This document shows positions 30,689 through 42,725 of a stretch of 64,000 bases of DNA, in pieces. The notes under the pieces were generated by a model, which saw only the letters and a program-made list of their open reading frames with translations, did no database searches and was not told where the DNA came from. The stretch is taken from contig NBBA01000012.1 in the NCBI GenBank assembly GCA_002794785.1, positions 310,001 through 374,000 of the forward strand. The letters are read 5' to 3'. Every line of letters starts with the position of its first letter. The first letter of the stretch is position 1. The stretch comes from Coniferiporia sulphurascens. Taxonomy: Eukaryota > Basidiomycota > Agaricomycetes > Hymenochaetales > Hymenochaetaceae. Made by a program: the position numbers and the translations under genes.

Positions 30689-30703
30689 TGGGGGTGGGGG
30701 TGG

Positions 30704-32029
30704 AGCTTTTTTTTTTTTTTTTTAAAAAAATTATTCCTGCAGTATTACATAATTACAAGCTGCCCCCCAAAGGGGGGCCCTAACTACATAACCACAGAGG
30801 TGCCCATCATTGCGCATTGCACAAAACTGGGCGGGGGTTCTGCTCCCCAAGGGGTGCCGAAGTGTGAAGAGCCCCTATTTAGTACGTAACAAGCTGAGAG
30901 GGAGGGATACATATCGCTACAAACACACCAAACTGTTGAGGGCAGGTTAAAGTAAGAAGCTTAGAAGTGGAAAGGGGTAGCACGTGCGCCAGCCAAGATG
31001 TATCATGTGGAATTCGAAAGGCAGGCATTTAGTCAGATGGAAAAGGGGGGGAGCATACCTGTTAGCTCCAAAAGGGCTGGGTCCGAGTCCCGGGTTCAGG
31101 GTCCAAGCATACAACGCATGTATTCCCTTAGGAGGTCCAGGTCCATATCCTTGTCGGTAGGGTGGCCATCAAGGTCCATTGTGGCAAATGCAAGCCGGAT
31201 GGCGCCCATGGCGTGGTCTGAGAGGTGGTTAAGATGCCCTGTCAGCTTTAGCCAACAGCGCAAAACCAGGAGGCAGTTTTCGTCAGCCCACTCGGAGTGG
31301 TGGACTGGGAGAGGGTCCCATGGTGGCCACACACGCTGTATCCATGGATGGAAGGTACTACAGCCACCCAGGATGTGGGCGGTCGACTGCGCGGGCCAAG
31401 GGGGGTGGTTGTGCCATCTGCAATGCAAAATCAGGCCGTGCCTGTGGCGGTAGGCTGAGTCAAAACTCAGCCAGTATCCCCCATAGGAACCGGCATGGCA
31501 GAGGACCTGTGCGACTGCGGAGAGCTCATTGCGTGGGTGGTCAACCGAGTGCATAAGGAGCTTTCAGGGTCAGCATGAGGGTAGGCCATGGACTGCCAGG
31601 TATTTGTCAGCTGTCGAGGCTAGGGGGCAGGCTAGTGAGTGTGTCCATCATTCCATAAGAGTGTGGATGGCGGCTTCTTTTAGTGTGGATGTGGAGGGTT
31701 TAAGATCAGATGGAGGGAGCTCGGTCGCCAGCTTAGCTTCCCTATCAGCCCATTTGTTTCCGGGGATGTCCGAGTGTCCGGGGCACCATACGAAGTGAAT
31801 GGTGAGTTGGGGGTATGAGTCTAGCAGAGTCTCCACACCCGCTTTCCAAATGTGGAGGAGGTGGGCACCAGGGGTGGCAGCCCAGGTGCAGAAAAGGTGG
31901 AGAGTGGTCAGCGAATCGGACAGAAAGAAGATGTCCAATGCGATGTGCAGTTGGGCTGGGAGGCGGCGCACAACCCAGCCCAGGGCTGTGGCGAGAGAAA
32001 ATTCCTCGGCATCCGTGGCTGTGGCGCAG
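30704..32029 (-). mobile_element. LINE-A 3' part: RNase H, 3' UTR, tail
   Basis: T/A-rich run from 30704, hairpin, 3' UTR, then RNase H on the minus strand (31096-32029) starting at CATATDAEEFSLATALGWVVRRL and reading LHIWKAGVETLLDSYPQLTIHF, WCPGHSDIPGNKWAD and GSYGGYWLSFDSAYRHRHG. Stops near 31556 and 31650 come from CGA to TGA. Its 5' truncation point abuts ATGGAAGGCTGGGGTTC of LINE-B RNase H (complement of 32030-32046). That 17-mer recurs after the tail of a different LINE-A at 39955-39971. Confidence 0.78.
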
Positions 32030-33555
32030 GAACCCCAGCCTTCCATTGATGAAGGAGATGGGCGCCTGGGACTGGCGCCATGTGCGTATGAGGTGGAGTG
32101 CCGTCAGCAAATCTGACAGAAAGAAGATGTCAGATGTGACAGGCAGAAGCTCCATAGGTGGTGTGCGGCCCACGTAGGCACAGAGGTGAGGGAGAAAATC
32201 TCCATGTCCGTTGCTGTGGCACATGTGGGGGAGGCGAGTTGGTGCGATTTTAGACGGGTGAGGCCAACATGGCACAGACGGCAGAACCAGACTTCGAGCC
32301 CATGTGGGAGCCATTGGTGAATACCTGGAGGTGGGGGAGGGTGCTCAGGGAGCGTGCAGCTTCCATGAATTCCTCACAGGTGTCTTTGCTGACCAGAGTG
32401 ATAGGAGAGGCAAACAAACTCGACCATTCGTAAATGCCAGAGGATCTGTCCATGGGGGACGAGTGTATGCAGGGACTGGTTGAACCAGGAGACCCGGACC
32501 TGCAGAGAAGTGGAAAAGGGGTGGTTAGTTACTGTTTTATAAAAACGTTTTCTACCAACAGAGTGCAGGGTGTGCCATAGGCGCAGAGAATGGAGAGTCT
32601 TAGCATATTCGAAAATAATAAGAAAAGGGGGGAAGGGAGCAAAGGAAATTTGTGGAGAAAGGGGAGGTGCCTTTGTAGACACCAAGAATCCATCTGCATG
32701 CCGTGTTTTGCACAGCCTGCAGGCGGCTTACTAAGGTTTTTTGACGTCGGCCATGGTACCAAACCGGCGCGCCCCATGTGAGTACCGAGCGGACACAGGC
32801 AATGTAGAGGCGACGTAGGAGAAGGGCCGAGATGCCGCGTTCAGTGTTGCCGAGGATGCGGAGGGTGGCGAGAGTGGAGAGGCCTTTGGAGCGCATGCAT
32901 TTGACATGGGCCTTGAAGGTGAGGGTGGGGTCCCACCAAATCCTCAGCCAGCGGAGGGGGATTGAAGGTCGGATGAGCATGGTTTGGTCGACCTGAACCC
33001 CGGCTGAGTCCCAGTTGGTGTATGCTGAGGAACGGCGCTGGGGTGGGTGGAAGTGTAGGCACTCTGTCTTGGCAGCCTTGATGTTGAGACCGATGTCACC
33101 AAAGAGAGCGTCAAGTTGGTGGTAGGCAGTGGCAAGTTGCTGGCAGTTGGATGCCACACTGGGGCCGATGCGCATGAGGAGGTGGTTGTCCACATATGCG
33201 GGGGCGGTGGTGCCGGTTTGGTGAAATTTCCGGAGGACCATGCCCACGAAAATGGTGGACAGGATAGGGGATACTGGCGATCCTTGAGGGGTGCCAAGGT
33301 CGGGTTTCTGGGCAGTTGGGAGGGTGGTGCCATCAAAGGCAATGGCGACCTGCCGATCCGTCATGAAGGAGAGGCACCAGTCCGCCATGTCGGGCAGGCA
33401 CTGGAGGTCCAGCAGTTGTCAGTGGAGGAGTTGCAGGTGCACTGAATCGAAGAAGCCCTGTATGTCGACCACAAGGACCGAGCATACAAGGCCCCTGCAT
33501 GGGCGTGTTCTGCTATCTGTAGGAGGTGCTGGGCGGCATCATAGACTGAGTGTCC
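32030..33555 (-). pseudogene. LINE-B host H, piece 2: RT and N-terminal RNase H
   Basis: Minus strand. RT from HSVYDAAQHLLQIAEHAH (33541) through DIQGFFDSVHLQLL, CPTWRTG/MADWCLSF, GTPQGSPVSPILSTIF, motif C as YVDNHLLM (near 33190; Asp to Asn), LNIKAAKTECLHF, LRIWWDPTLTF and the thumb. The linker and RNase H start follow (LQVFTNGSHMGSKSGS, HLLHQW-like) and end at 32030. The right edge is the 14-mer TAGACTGAGTGTCC (33542-33555), then the 5' end of a plus-strand LINE-A. It continues piece 1 (28076-30703) and is followed by piece 3 (39955-40207) once inversions are undone. Confidence 0.8.
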
Positions 33556-33612
33556 ATCCTTCTTGACCAGTAACCACCACCATTGACTAGTGCGGGCAGC
33601 TAAAACTCCCCC

Positions 33613-35653
33613 ATGTCGAACCCAGGCGATTACAGGAATACTCTCCATCGGACAACCCGAACCAACCCTCCACCCGCCCCACCAGCCAACGCCGATCCTG
33701 ACTGGGTAGCCAGGATGGCCGCCAACTGGGCCTCCGCTGCCGCGAGGTACAGCACCGCCGCCCCCACCACCCCCCAACAGGCACCCCTGCCCGGATCCCC
33801 GCTACCAACCTCCTCCCTGGACATCCTGGCACCATCCCCAGCTATCGGTGACTCCCAATTGATCTCCACCTACAACTTCACTGCCCAAGCACGCACGGAA
33901 TCGAGGGCAGCATCCCGAGTCGGCTCCCCAGCTGCCTCGGCAGGATCGATCCATGGCTCCATTGAAACCAGTGAGACAGCCCCAGAAATGGCGGTTGACC
34001 CCCATACCCCCCGCAACAGGTGGGAGGCGCAAGCCTCGGGCAGAAACACTCCTCAGCCGCCATGTCGCCTCTCATGCCGAGAGGACCCCCCGCTCAACAA
34101 CATGAACAACACACCACAGGGTTCATGTACTCCCTCACCCAAGCCCTGGACGACTTCGACCAGCAAACCAGGGACGCCACCCCCGAGACAATCGACATCA
34201 AGGCCGCGCAGTTTGTGGGAGACCTCCTATGGAACGTCCAACAGATGCTGGCCAACATTGAGCAAGACAGGACACACCCCCAGAACATCATCTACTGCAA
34301 TGCGGTGATGGCCTACAACTTTGCAAGGGAGGGGGCGGTAATCGCCCTCCCGGAACCCTTCGCCCCAGCTCACCCCCCCAAAGGGCCCAGCCACCACCAG
34401 GACCCCGGCACCGTACCCGTGACCCCAGAAATGAAGGCGCTGACAGATGCAGTCAAGCGACTGACTACTGACGTGGCTTCTATTTCCCGTCAGATGGCTT
34501 CCATCAGTTCTAGGCCCGCCCCCAACAACAACAACAACAGCAACCCGCCCCCCAGGCAGCCCCCCAGGCAGCCCCCACCTCCTATGCGCAAGTCGCTGCA
34601 GCAGCGGCCCCCCCAACAACCATGAACCCAATGCCAGTGGCCCCAGCCACTGGAGCAGTCATCAACCCGACGCAGAAGAAAAAGAAGCACCAGCGAAAGG
34701 TGCCCCCACCCCCCACCATGTACGCCAAGGACCCAACCTTGGTCCTAACCCCAACAGTCGGCATACGGGCCGAAAATCAGAAGTCAGCAATGGCCCTGAC
34801 AAAGACGTCCCATGAGTTTTTTGCCTCCCTCCCTACTGCAGACCAAGTCCTGGTCCTGTCCTCTTCGTACAACGTAAAGGGGAACATTGTGACCATGTTT
34901 GCGGCATGCCCATCCTCTGCTAACCTGACCATGGAAACGATCATCGATCGTCACTCCGCAGCCTATGCCTCCCATATGCACACAGAGTGCATCGTGGCGG
35001 GGATTAACGTCCCGGCCGCTTTCTCCCTAACCCCCTCCAGAGTCCGCCCCCGGTCCGCACTGTGCATCTCCATGGTGCCATGCAAAGACTTTCTGTTCGG
35101 CCAGAATGGACACACCATTACTGAGAAAGCCCTCATGGCTGAAATCCGGCACAACCCGGCACTCCGCAACCTCGACTTTGTAGTCACCCCCCACTTCGCC
35201 ACCACCGAAGATCACCTGCTGACACTAGACATGTGCCCAGTGGTCTTCTCCTTTGTCGACACCGATGGATCCATCTGCGAATGCCTCCTCAAGAGGCCAT
35301 GCATCTGGATGTTCGGTTCTGCCCTTCGGCTCTTGGTCCCGCCAGTTCGCCCCACCCTCACCCAATGTGAGCGGTGCCAGGGCCTCGGCCATGGAACCAA
35401 GGGCTGCCGAGCCCAACCCTGCTGCGCTGAATGTGCGGGTGCCCACTTGACCCGCAATCACCGCAAATCGTGCGCCCACTGCACAACCGACACAGTGCCC
35501 AAAGGTGACACATGCCCCCACCCCTGCCTATGCAACAACTGCAAGGGCGACCACTCAGCCACCCTGCCGGCCTGCCCCAAGAAGAGGTGCTACCGCCAAA
35601 TCGAAGAGGCCCTCGCTGCCGACCCACTCGACAATCAGATGGAAGAAATATGA
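33613..35653 (+). pseudogene. LINE-A ORF1, two frameshifts, zinc knuckles intact
   Basis: Starts MSNPGDYRNTLHRTTRTNPPP and parallels the intact 688-aa ORF1 at 16917-18983. The frame changes between about 34020 and 34300 (the middle, MGGASLGQKHSSAAMSPLMPRG to the NNNNN/PPRQPPRQ region, is in another frame) and again near 34622 (NPMPVAPATGAVINPTQKKKKHQRK). The last 343 codons are open: MYAKDPTLVLTPTVGIRAENQ, IDRHSAAYASHMHTEC, MVPCKDFLFGQNGHTI, then CERCQGLGHGTKGC, CAECAGAHLTRNHRKSC and CNNCKGDHSATLPAC. The TGA overlaps the ORF2 start at 35650-35653. Confidence 0.87.
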
Positions 35654-38600
35654 TAGAGATGCTCTCTATCTTGCAGTGGAATGCTGCCTGCTCACTAGCA
35701 GTGATACATTCCCTAATCCCTGTCCTTACAACTGACCCTTCCCCCCCGCTCCTAATCCTTATTCAGGAACCCCCCTGGTATCAAATAGGACTGCAACCCT
35801 CACTCAATGACCCAGTCGGCTCCCTGGTATTCAACGTCCCAACCATCCCAGGCTACATACCTGTTCTACCGCCAGAGGTCTGCCCTTGAGTAGTAACATA
35901 TGTAGCCCAGGCCCTCCCCCCTACCTCATGGTCGATCCTCGGCGCTGCCTCACATGGCACGGACGTACTGACAGTGGAGATACAAACCCAACTCACCCTC
36001 CAGGTGTGCAACTACTATGGCATGCACCCCCCGGACCGTGAGCATGCTCTCCCCCAGTACCCAGGTGAGTCATTCCTTTTCTCACTCCCCTCGGTGCTAG
36101 CCACCACCCTACTCATGGCAGGCGACTTCAACCGTCGCCACCACACATGGTCCGAACTCTCAGCCACACGGTGAGATGACTTGGGGGTGCAACCCCTTGA
36201 TGACTTTTTCCGTGGGCATGGCCTGACGCCTGCCCACCTTCCTGACTCTGACTCAAGGCCCAAAGGCAATTGCCATCGGTGCCCCATTGACATGATCTGG
36301 GCCCCACCCACGGTCAACCCCGACTCTATCCTAGATTCGGCTACCTCCGACCCCTCACCACTGTCCGACCACGCCATCCTACGCTGGTCACTGCCGTCTC
36401 GGCCCCCCCCTCCTGTCCTAAAGATGCACCAGCTGTTACCAGCCGACAAGGAGAAATGGACCGACATTGCCTTCCCCCTCCTCGAAGAAGCCTTTCAACT
36501 CCCAGGGCTCGACACCCATACCCTGAACATCAAAGCAAAGGCGGTTATCGACTCAATGGTCGCCGCACTCCAGCCGTTCACCTGTATCGTGAAACCATCA
36601 AAAATGGAAGTCCCATGGTGGACACCCCACTGCAAGACCCTCCTATCCACAATTACGATGGCCACCACCCCCCTCCAGCGTTCATCAGCCTGGCACGCCT
36701 TCAAAAGGGGCGTTAGGATGGCCAAACAACAGTTCTATGCTGACCAGGCAGCAGAAGCGGACGCCTCCAACATCTGGAATTGGGCCAAACGAGGCCTAGG
36801 CAACCGACCCACCCCCATCCCCTCACTCAGACGACGAGACGGCTCCTTCACCCAGACGGACATTGAGAAAGGTGAGCTTTTCCAAGAGACTTTCTTTATG
36901 CCCCCCCCACCCCAGGCAGCGAACGACGTCCCGCTACCCCCTAACCAACCAGCTGCCCCACCCATACTCCTATCGGAACTCATGGGGGCACTGGCCGACA
37001 CATCCAACATGTCCACTCCGGGCCTCTTGGGAATAGGCTACCGCCCCCTGAAATGGGTGGTGGACACCTACCCCGACGAGATACTCACGCTTTTCAATGA
37101 CTGTCTGCGCCTGGGCCATCACCCAGAGTGTTGGCAGGCAGCAAAAGTCATGATGCTCAGGAAGCCGAACAAGAAAGACCCATTCTCGCCATGATCTTAC
37201 CGACCCATCACCCTCAAAGAAACCCTGGGGAAACTCCTCGAAAAAGTAATTGCTAACCGGCTCCAGTTCCTTGCTAACATGTGGGACTGGCTGCCACCCA
37301 ACCAGTACGGGGGGCGCCAAGGCCATTCGGTCTACGATGCTGCCCAACACCTTTTACAGATTGCAGAGCATGCCCACTCAGAGGGCCTCATATGCTCGGT
37401 CCTAGCAGTCGACATTCAGGGCTTCTTTGACTCGGTACACCCCCACCTCCTCCACTGACAATTGTTGGATCTCGGCTGCGCCCCGGACATGGCCAGCTGG
37501 TGCCTATCCTTCATGACGGATCGGTGGGTTGCTGTCTCCTTTGATGGCACCACCCTTCCCACCACCCCCAAACCAGACTTCGGCACCCCACAAGGGTCAT
37601 CGGTCTCCCCTATACTATCAACGATTTTCGTGGGGTGGTCCTCCGGCACTTTCACCAAGCCGGCACCACAGCCCTGGCATACGTTGATGACCATTTACTT
37701 ATATGTGTAGGTCCCTCCATGGCATCCAACTGCCGTGCGCTCACCTGCACATACCAACAACTCGACACCCTCTTTGGTACCATTGGTCTCAGCATTGAAG
37801 CCACCAAGATGGAGTGCCTCCACTTTCACCCCCCCCCTGGTGACGAACTGGCTATGAAGGCTGGGACTCAGCTGGGGTTCAGGTCGACCCCAACACCTTG
37901 ATCCGCCCCTCAATCCCCCTCCAGTGGTTGGGGATATGGTGGGACCCAGGCCTCTCTTTCAAACCCTGTGTCGAGTGCATGCGCTCCAAGGGACTCTCCA
38001 CCCTTGCCGCCCTCCACATTCTAGGCAACACACAACACAGTATTTCGGCCCTCCTCCTCCGCTGCCTATACACCTCCTGCGTCCGCTCTGTGCTCGCATG
38101 GGGGGCACCAGTATGGTACCACGGCCACTGCCAAAAAACCCTGGTAAACCGCCTACAGACTGTGCAAAACACGGCTTGCAGATGGATCTTAGGCATCTTC
38201 AAAGGCGCCTCCCCCCATTCCACTAATTTTCTTTGCTCTGTTCCCCCTCTCTCTTTTTATTTCGAATATATAAAGACAACCCATTCCCTGCGCCTATGGC
38301 GTACCCCCCACTCTATTGGCCGAAAACTTTTTAAAACCATAGCTAATAGACCTTTTTCCCTTTCTTTGCAGGTCCGAGCCCCCTGGGTTCAACAGGTCCC
38401 AGCATACACGCATCCCCCATGGACGGACCCCCTGGCCTTCACGAAGGGCCACGTCCGCTTCACCACCCCCGTCACCCCAGTGAGCGCCGACACCTGAAAG
38501 TCATTTGTGGCCACCGTGTGCCAACTAGGCCACACCCCCCACATACAGGTCTTCACAGATGGCTCCCACATGGACAATAAGTCGGGCTCGGCCATCTGCA

Positions 38601-39646
38601 CCATGCTTGGCCACACCCGACTCCGGTCACAACAACTGGAATCCCCCACCTGCACCACAGCCACAGATGCCGAGGAATTTTCTCTCACCACAGCCCCAGG
38701 CTGGGTTGCACACCGCCTCCCGGCCCAACTGCGCATCGCATTGGACATCTTCTTTCTGTCCGATTTGCTGACCGCTCTCCACCTTTTCTGCACCTGGGCT
38801 GCCACCCCTGGCACCCACCTCCTCCACATTTGGAAAGCGGGTGTGGAGACTCTGCTAGACTTGTACCCCCAACTCACCGTTCACTTTGTATGGTGCCCCG
38901 GACACTTGGACATCCCCAGAAACAAATGGGCTGATAGGGAAGCTAAGCTGGCGACTGAGCTCCCTCCATCTGATCTTAAACCCTCCACATCTGCACTAAA
39001 AGAAGCCACTGTCCACACTCTTATGGAATGATGGACGCACTCACTAGCCCACCCCCTAGCCTTGACAGCTGACAAATACCTGGCAGTCCATGGCCTACCC
39101 TCATGCTGACCCTGAAAGCTCCTTATGCACTTGGTTGACCACCCATGCAATGAGCTCTCCACAGTCGCACAGGTCCTCTGCCGTGCTGGTTCCTATGGGG
39201 GATACTGGCTGAGTTTTGACTCAGCCTACCGCTGCAGGCACGGCCTGATTTTGCATTGCAGATGGCACAACCACCCCCCTTGGCCCGCGCAGTCGACCGC
39301 CCACATCCTGGGCGGCTGTAGTACCTTCCATCCATGGATACAGCGCGTGTGGCCACCATGGGACCCTCTCCCAGTCCACCACTCCGAGTGGGCTGACGAA
39401 AACCGCCTCCCGGTTTTGCACTGTTGGCTAAAGCTGACAGGGCATCTTAACCACCTCTCAGACTGTGCCATGGGTGCCATCTGGCTTGCATTTGCCATGA
39501 TGGACCTTGATGGCCACCCTACTGACAAGGATATGGACCTGGACCTCCTAAGGGAATACATGTGTTGTATGCTCGGACCCTGAACCCGGGACTCGGACCC
39601 AGCCCTTTTGGAGCTAACAGGTACGCTCCCCCCCTTTTCCATCTGA
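35650..39646 (+). pseudogene. LINE-A ORF2: EN-RT-RNase H with many CpG-derived stops
   Basis: Starts MIEMLSILQWNAACSL. EN: LIQEPPWYQIGLQPSL, CNYYGMHPPD, AGDFNRRHHTWSE, IDMIWAPPTVNPDSI, SDHAILRW. RT: SELMGALADTSNMSTPG, KWVVDTYPDEIL, LRKPNKKDPFSP, DIQGFFDSVH, FGTPQGSSVSPILSTIF, LAYVDDHLLIC (motif C intact) and LGIWWDPGLSF. RNase H: VFTDGSHMDNKSGS, FFLSDLLTALHLF, WCPGHLDIPRNKWAD. Stops at 35887 (CCTTGAGTA), 36174 (CGGTGAGAT), 37192 (CCATGATCT) and 37456 (CACTGACAA), and near 38496, 39028, 39106 and 39581, mostly replace CGA of homologues. Frameshifts lie near 37640 and 37850. Confidence 0.87.
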
Positions 39647-39954
39647 CTAAATGCCTGCCTTTCGAATTCCACATGATACATCTCGGCTGGTGCATGTGCT
39701 ACCCCTTTCCACTTCTAAGCTTCTTACTTTAACCTGCCCTCAACAGTTTGGTGTGTTTGTAGTGATATGTATCCCTCCCTCTCAGCTTGTTATGTACTAA
39801 ATAGGGGCTCTTCACACTTCAGCACCCCTCAGGGAGCAGAACCCCCACCCAGTTTTGTGTGATGTGCAATGACGGGCACCTCTGTGGTTATGTAGTTAGG
39901 GGCAGCTTGTAATTATGTAATACTGCAGGAATAATTTTTAAAAAAGAAAAAAAA

Positions 39955-40207
39955 ATGGAAGGCTGGGGTCCAGACTCTCTTGGACTGGTACCTGGATCTC
40001 TCTGTGCATTTCGTATGGTGTCCAGGTCACTCCGATATACCAGGGAATGAATGGGCCGACCACGAGGCCAAGTTTGCGATGAATCTCCCCCCGTCCTCCC
40101 TCACCCCCTCTACCTCCGCTCTGAAGGAGGCTGCCGTCAAAACCCTAATGGAGCGATGGTCTCTCTCTTGCCTGCCCCCTTGCCTCGACAGCCGACAAGT
40201 ACTTGGC
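39955..40207 (+). pseudogene. LINE-B host H, piece 3: RNase H middle
   Basis: LINE-B RNase H reading MEGWGPDSLGLVPGSLCAFRMV-like in frame as WKAGVQTLLDWYLDLSVHFVWCPGHSDIPGNEWADHEAKFAMNLPPSSLTPSTSALKEAAVKTLMERW, ending TADKYLA. It starts exactly with the 17-mer duplicated from 32030-32046 and ends with GACAAGTACTTGGCT (40194-40208), which recurs at 42726-42740 beyond the next insertion. Confidence 0.85.
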
Positions 40208-41467
40208 TTTTTTATTATTATTATTATTATTATTCCTGCAGTATTACATAATTACAAGCTGCCCCCCTGAAGGGGGGGCCCTAACTACATAACAATGGAG
40301 GCGCCCGTCATTGTGCATTGCACAAAACTGGGCAGGGGCTCTGCTCCCCTGGGGGCGCCGAAGTGTGGAGAGTCCCTATTTAGCCATGAAGAAGAACACA
40401 AGAAGGAGGGATACATATCACTATGAACGAACCAAGCAGGTGAGGGCAGGTTAAGTAAGAAGTTTAGAACTGGAAAGGGAGGGCGAGGGCGCCAGTTGAG
40501 ATGTATCCATAGGAATTCGAAAGGCTGGCGCTAATCAGAAGGAAAGGGGGGGAGCATACCTGCTAGCTCCAAAAGGGCCAGGTCCGAGTCCAGGGTTCAT
40601 GGTCTGAGCATACAACACATGTAATCCCGTAGGAGGTCCAGGTCCATATCCTCGTCGGTGGGGTGACTGTCAAGGTCCATCGCAGCAAAGGAGAGCCGAA
40701 TGGCGCCCGCGGTACGGTTAGAGGGGCGGTTCAGGTGCCCCATTAGTTTGAGCCAACGGTGTAGAACCAGGAGGCGGTTTTCGTCGGCCCACTCTGAGTG
40801 GTGGGCTGGGAGAGGGTCACATGGTGGCCATGTGCGTTGTATCCATGGTCGGAAGGTGCTGCAGCCGCCTAGAATGTGGGCGGTTGACTGCACGGGCCAT
40901 GGGGGGTGGTTGTGCCATCTGCAGTGTGAAATCAGGCCGTGCCTGCACTGGTAGGCTGAGTCAAAGCTCAGCCAGTAGCCCCTGTAGGGACCCACGTGGC
41001 AGAGGACTTGTGCTACTGCTGATAGCTCATTGCATGGGTGGTCGACCGAGTGCATGAGGAGCTTTCGCGGTCGTCGTGATGGGAGGCCGTGTACTGCCAA
41101 GTATTTGTCGGCAGTGGAGGCAAGGGGGCGGACTAGTGAGAGCGTCCATCATTCCATTAAGGTGTGAACGGCGACCTCTTTTAGTGCGGAAGTGGATGGT
41201 TTGAGGTCGGATGGAGGGAGTTCTGTCACCAGCTTCGCTTCCATGTCAGCCCATTCATTTCCAGGGATGTCCGAGTGTCCGGGGCACCATACGAAATGGA
41301 CAGTGAGCTGGGGGTACGAGTCCAGCAGAGTCTCCACACCCGCTTTCCATATGTGGAGGAGGTGGGCACCAGGGGTGGCGGCCCAAGTGCGGAAAACGTG
41401 TAGGGCGGTCAGCGAACTGGACAAGAAGAATATGTCCGATGTGACGCGCAGTTGTGCTGGGAGGCCT
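40208..41467 (-). mobile_element. LINE-A part of an X-LINE chimera: RNase H, 3' UTR, tail
   Basis: T-rich start at 40208, (TTA)n, hairpin, 3' UTR, then minus-strand RNase H beginning near 41466 at the LPAQL codons (LTALHVFRTWAATPGAHLLHIWKAGVETLLDSYPQLTVHFVWCPGHSDIPGNEWADMEAKLVTE). The C-terminal region (40597-41100) is open, with the rest nearby. Upstream of RNase H the sequence turns directly into X (41468-42725). One 15-bp TSD (40194-40208 and 42726-42740) encloses the LINE part and X together, so they entered as one unit. Confidence 0.88.
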
Positions 41468-42725
41468 GACTAAAGGATGCCCTTGCAGGGCCCAACATAC
41501 GTGTGCACCTTCCTTGGGATATGGGGCCTGACAAACCCCTCCCACTGTCCTTCACGCCACACAGGCCTAAAGGTGAGATTAGAGCTACCCGATGCGCTGA
41601 AGGTGTAGTGTGAGGGTCGCGGTGCCGTAGGCACTACCCCACCACCCCCAGCCACCTGGACTCACGCCCCCCCATACCCGCTTGGTGATGTGAAGCGCCA
41701 CTGCATGTCAAGGAATCAACTTAAGCCCAAATGGGAATTACCCCCATTAGAACCCATGGAGGATTTAGTCCTCTCAAGCCAGCAGAGGGAACTATCCCCT
41801 GCCGCTACAGCCTGCTCAGCGCACTGAGTTTCCCATGCCCTGGCACACGCTTCAGAACCCACATCAGCATCAGGTGTTACCCCAACACGCTCCACAGGGA
41901 GTACTCGGGGCCCGCATTTAAGGGTTTTCCCGCTTCTGGATCCGCAGCATACCAGAATCTCCGTGTCGCAGAGGGGTGGACCCCAACGCTTTTTACAGCC
42001 ACCAGGGAGTGCCTCTTACTAACCACCTCAAGGGGGCCTGTCCCACCTGAGAGGCCCATGGTGTCCTGTCGCATTTCTGCATCGGATGGTTATTACTGCC
42101 ATGCCATGTGTTATGAGACCCCTATCTCCTTTTAGCAACTAGTGCCATCATCAGAGACCCTTTTGGGAATTTGGGGAGCAGTTTTTGATATGACATGCCG
42201 GTCATCACAGCCTCAATGCAAGTGCATCAATCCTGGAGGATTAGACCCGACTTTCGCCGAACCCGAGGTTTCCCGGTTTTCACCGACCACTAGTGGGCAG
42301 AGGGTTTCCCGACTCCCATGGAAACGTTATCGTCATGTTCCCCCCCGACTGGCACACTTTGCACCTTGCCCTGCTGACTGGGCCCGAGGGCACGACCAGC
42401 AGACCAGTCGAGGCACCGCACCCCGAGAGGGCGCAGCAGACGTGAAAAGGAATCATCCTCACCGAGTCATCCCCCCAATGCAATGTTAACGACAGGTTGC
42501 ATACCCTCTGGTGAGCCCTAGAGCCCCTTTTGCGTCTTCGAAACCGCCGTTACAGCGACTGGACAACCAGTGAGCATGCACTCCAGAGGACCGGTGTGCA
42601 GTTGGTAGCCTTCTCTCATATCGACCCAGTAGTATACCAGACCAGAGTACGGGTTGCTGCGACGAACCCCCAGACGACCCCCAGTGAAAACCAGAGATGG
42701 TGGTGGTAAGAGGACAAGAAGGGTG
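41468..42725 (-). other. X repeat, apparently full length (about 1.26 kb)
   Basis: Minus-strand copy with 5' end at 42724 (ACCCTTCTTGTCC, then ACCACCACCATC) and 3' end near 41468 (GGGCATCCTTTAGTCAGGCC). Most of its length matches the copies at 62285-63146 and 63147-64000. I find no RT, tRNA head, LTR or rRNA signature. Frames of up to 115 codons exist but are not constrained between copies. The first 29 bases resemble the LINE leader at 25 positions. Its 3' end runs straight into 5'-truncated LINE-A, and both share one TSD. Comparable in design to the non-LINE module of the chimeric retroposon MINE of Magnaporthe. Confidence 0.75.

Larger units (their letters stand above)
28076..30703 (-). 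mobile_element. LINE-B host H, piece 1: ORF1 C-terminus, EN, RT N-terminus
   Basis: On the minus strand this reads ORF1 (30688-29756), ORF2 EN (29759-28729) and the linker and RT start, ending NQYRGRQGHSVY at 28077. The 14-mer at 28077-28090 (TAGACTGAGTGTCC) recurs at 33542-33555, where the same RT continues (HSVYDAAQHLL). Its other edge, at 30703, abuts the T-rich end of a minus-strand LINE inside the ORF1 proline codons (GGGGGTGGAGC). I infer that this piece was inverted relative to the rest of the same element at 39955-43328. Confidence 0.75.
33556..39954 (+). mobile_element. LINE-A copy with an intact 5' end, nearly full length
   Basis: Plus strand: leader 33556-33612 (57 nt, ATCCTTCTTGACCAGT), ORF1 33613-35653, ORF2 35650-39646, and a 3' UTR with an A-rich tail ending 39954. 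Left flank TAGACTGAGTGTCC and right flank ATGGAAGGCTGGGGTCC do not match each other, but each matches a flank elsewhere (28077-28090 and 32030-32046). I infer that its 3' part was exchanged with the antisense LINE-A at 30704-32029 by inversion. ORF1 has two frameshifts and ORF2 many stops. Confidence 0.85.

Noticed and set aside
31000..31450. Arg/Ser-rich open frames (MYSRRRSRSISSS type) recurring at many places.
   Set aside because: They lie antisense to the conserved RNase H C-terminus and 3' UTR of LINE copies and recur only because the LINE does. No independent start context or conservation.
42142..42489. 115-codon frame in X (MPSSETLLGIWG start), also present at 63729-63469.
   Set aside because: In the shared 86 codons about ten residues differ, many by single-base changes, and it is antisense to the X 5'-to-3' direction. 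This looks like unconstrained sequence.
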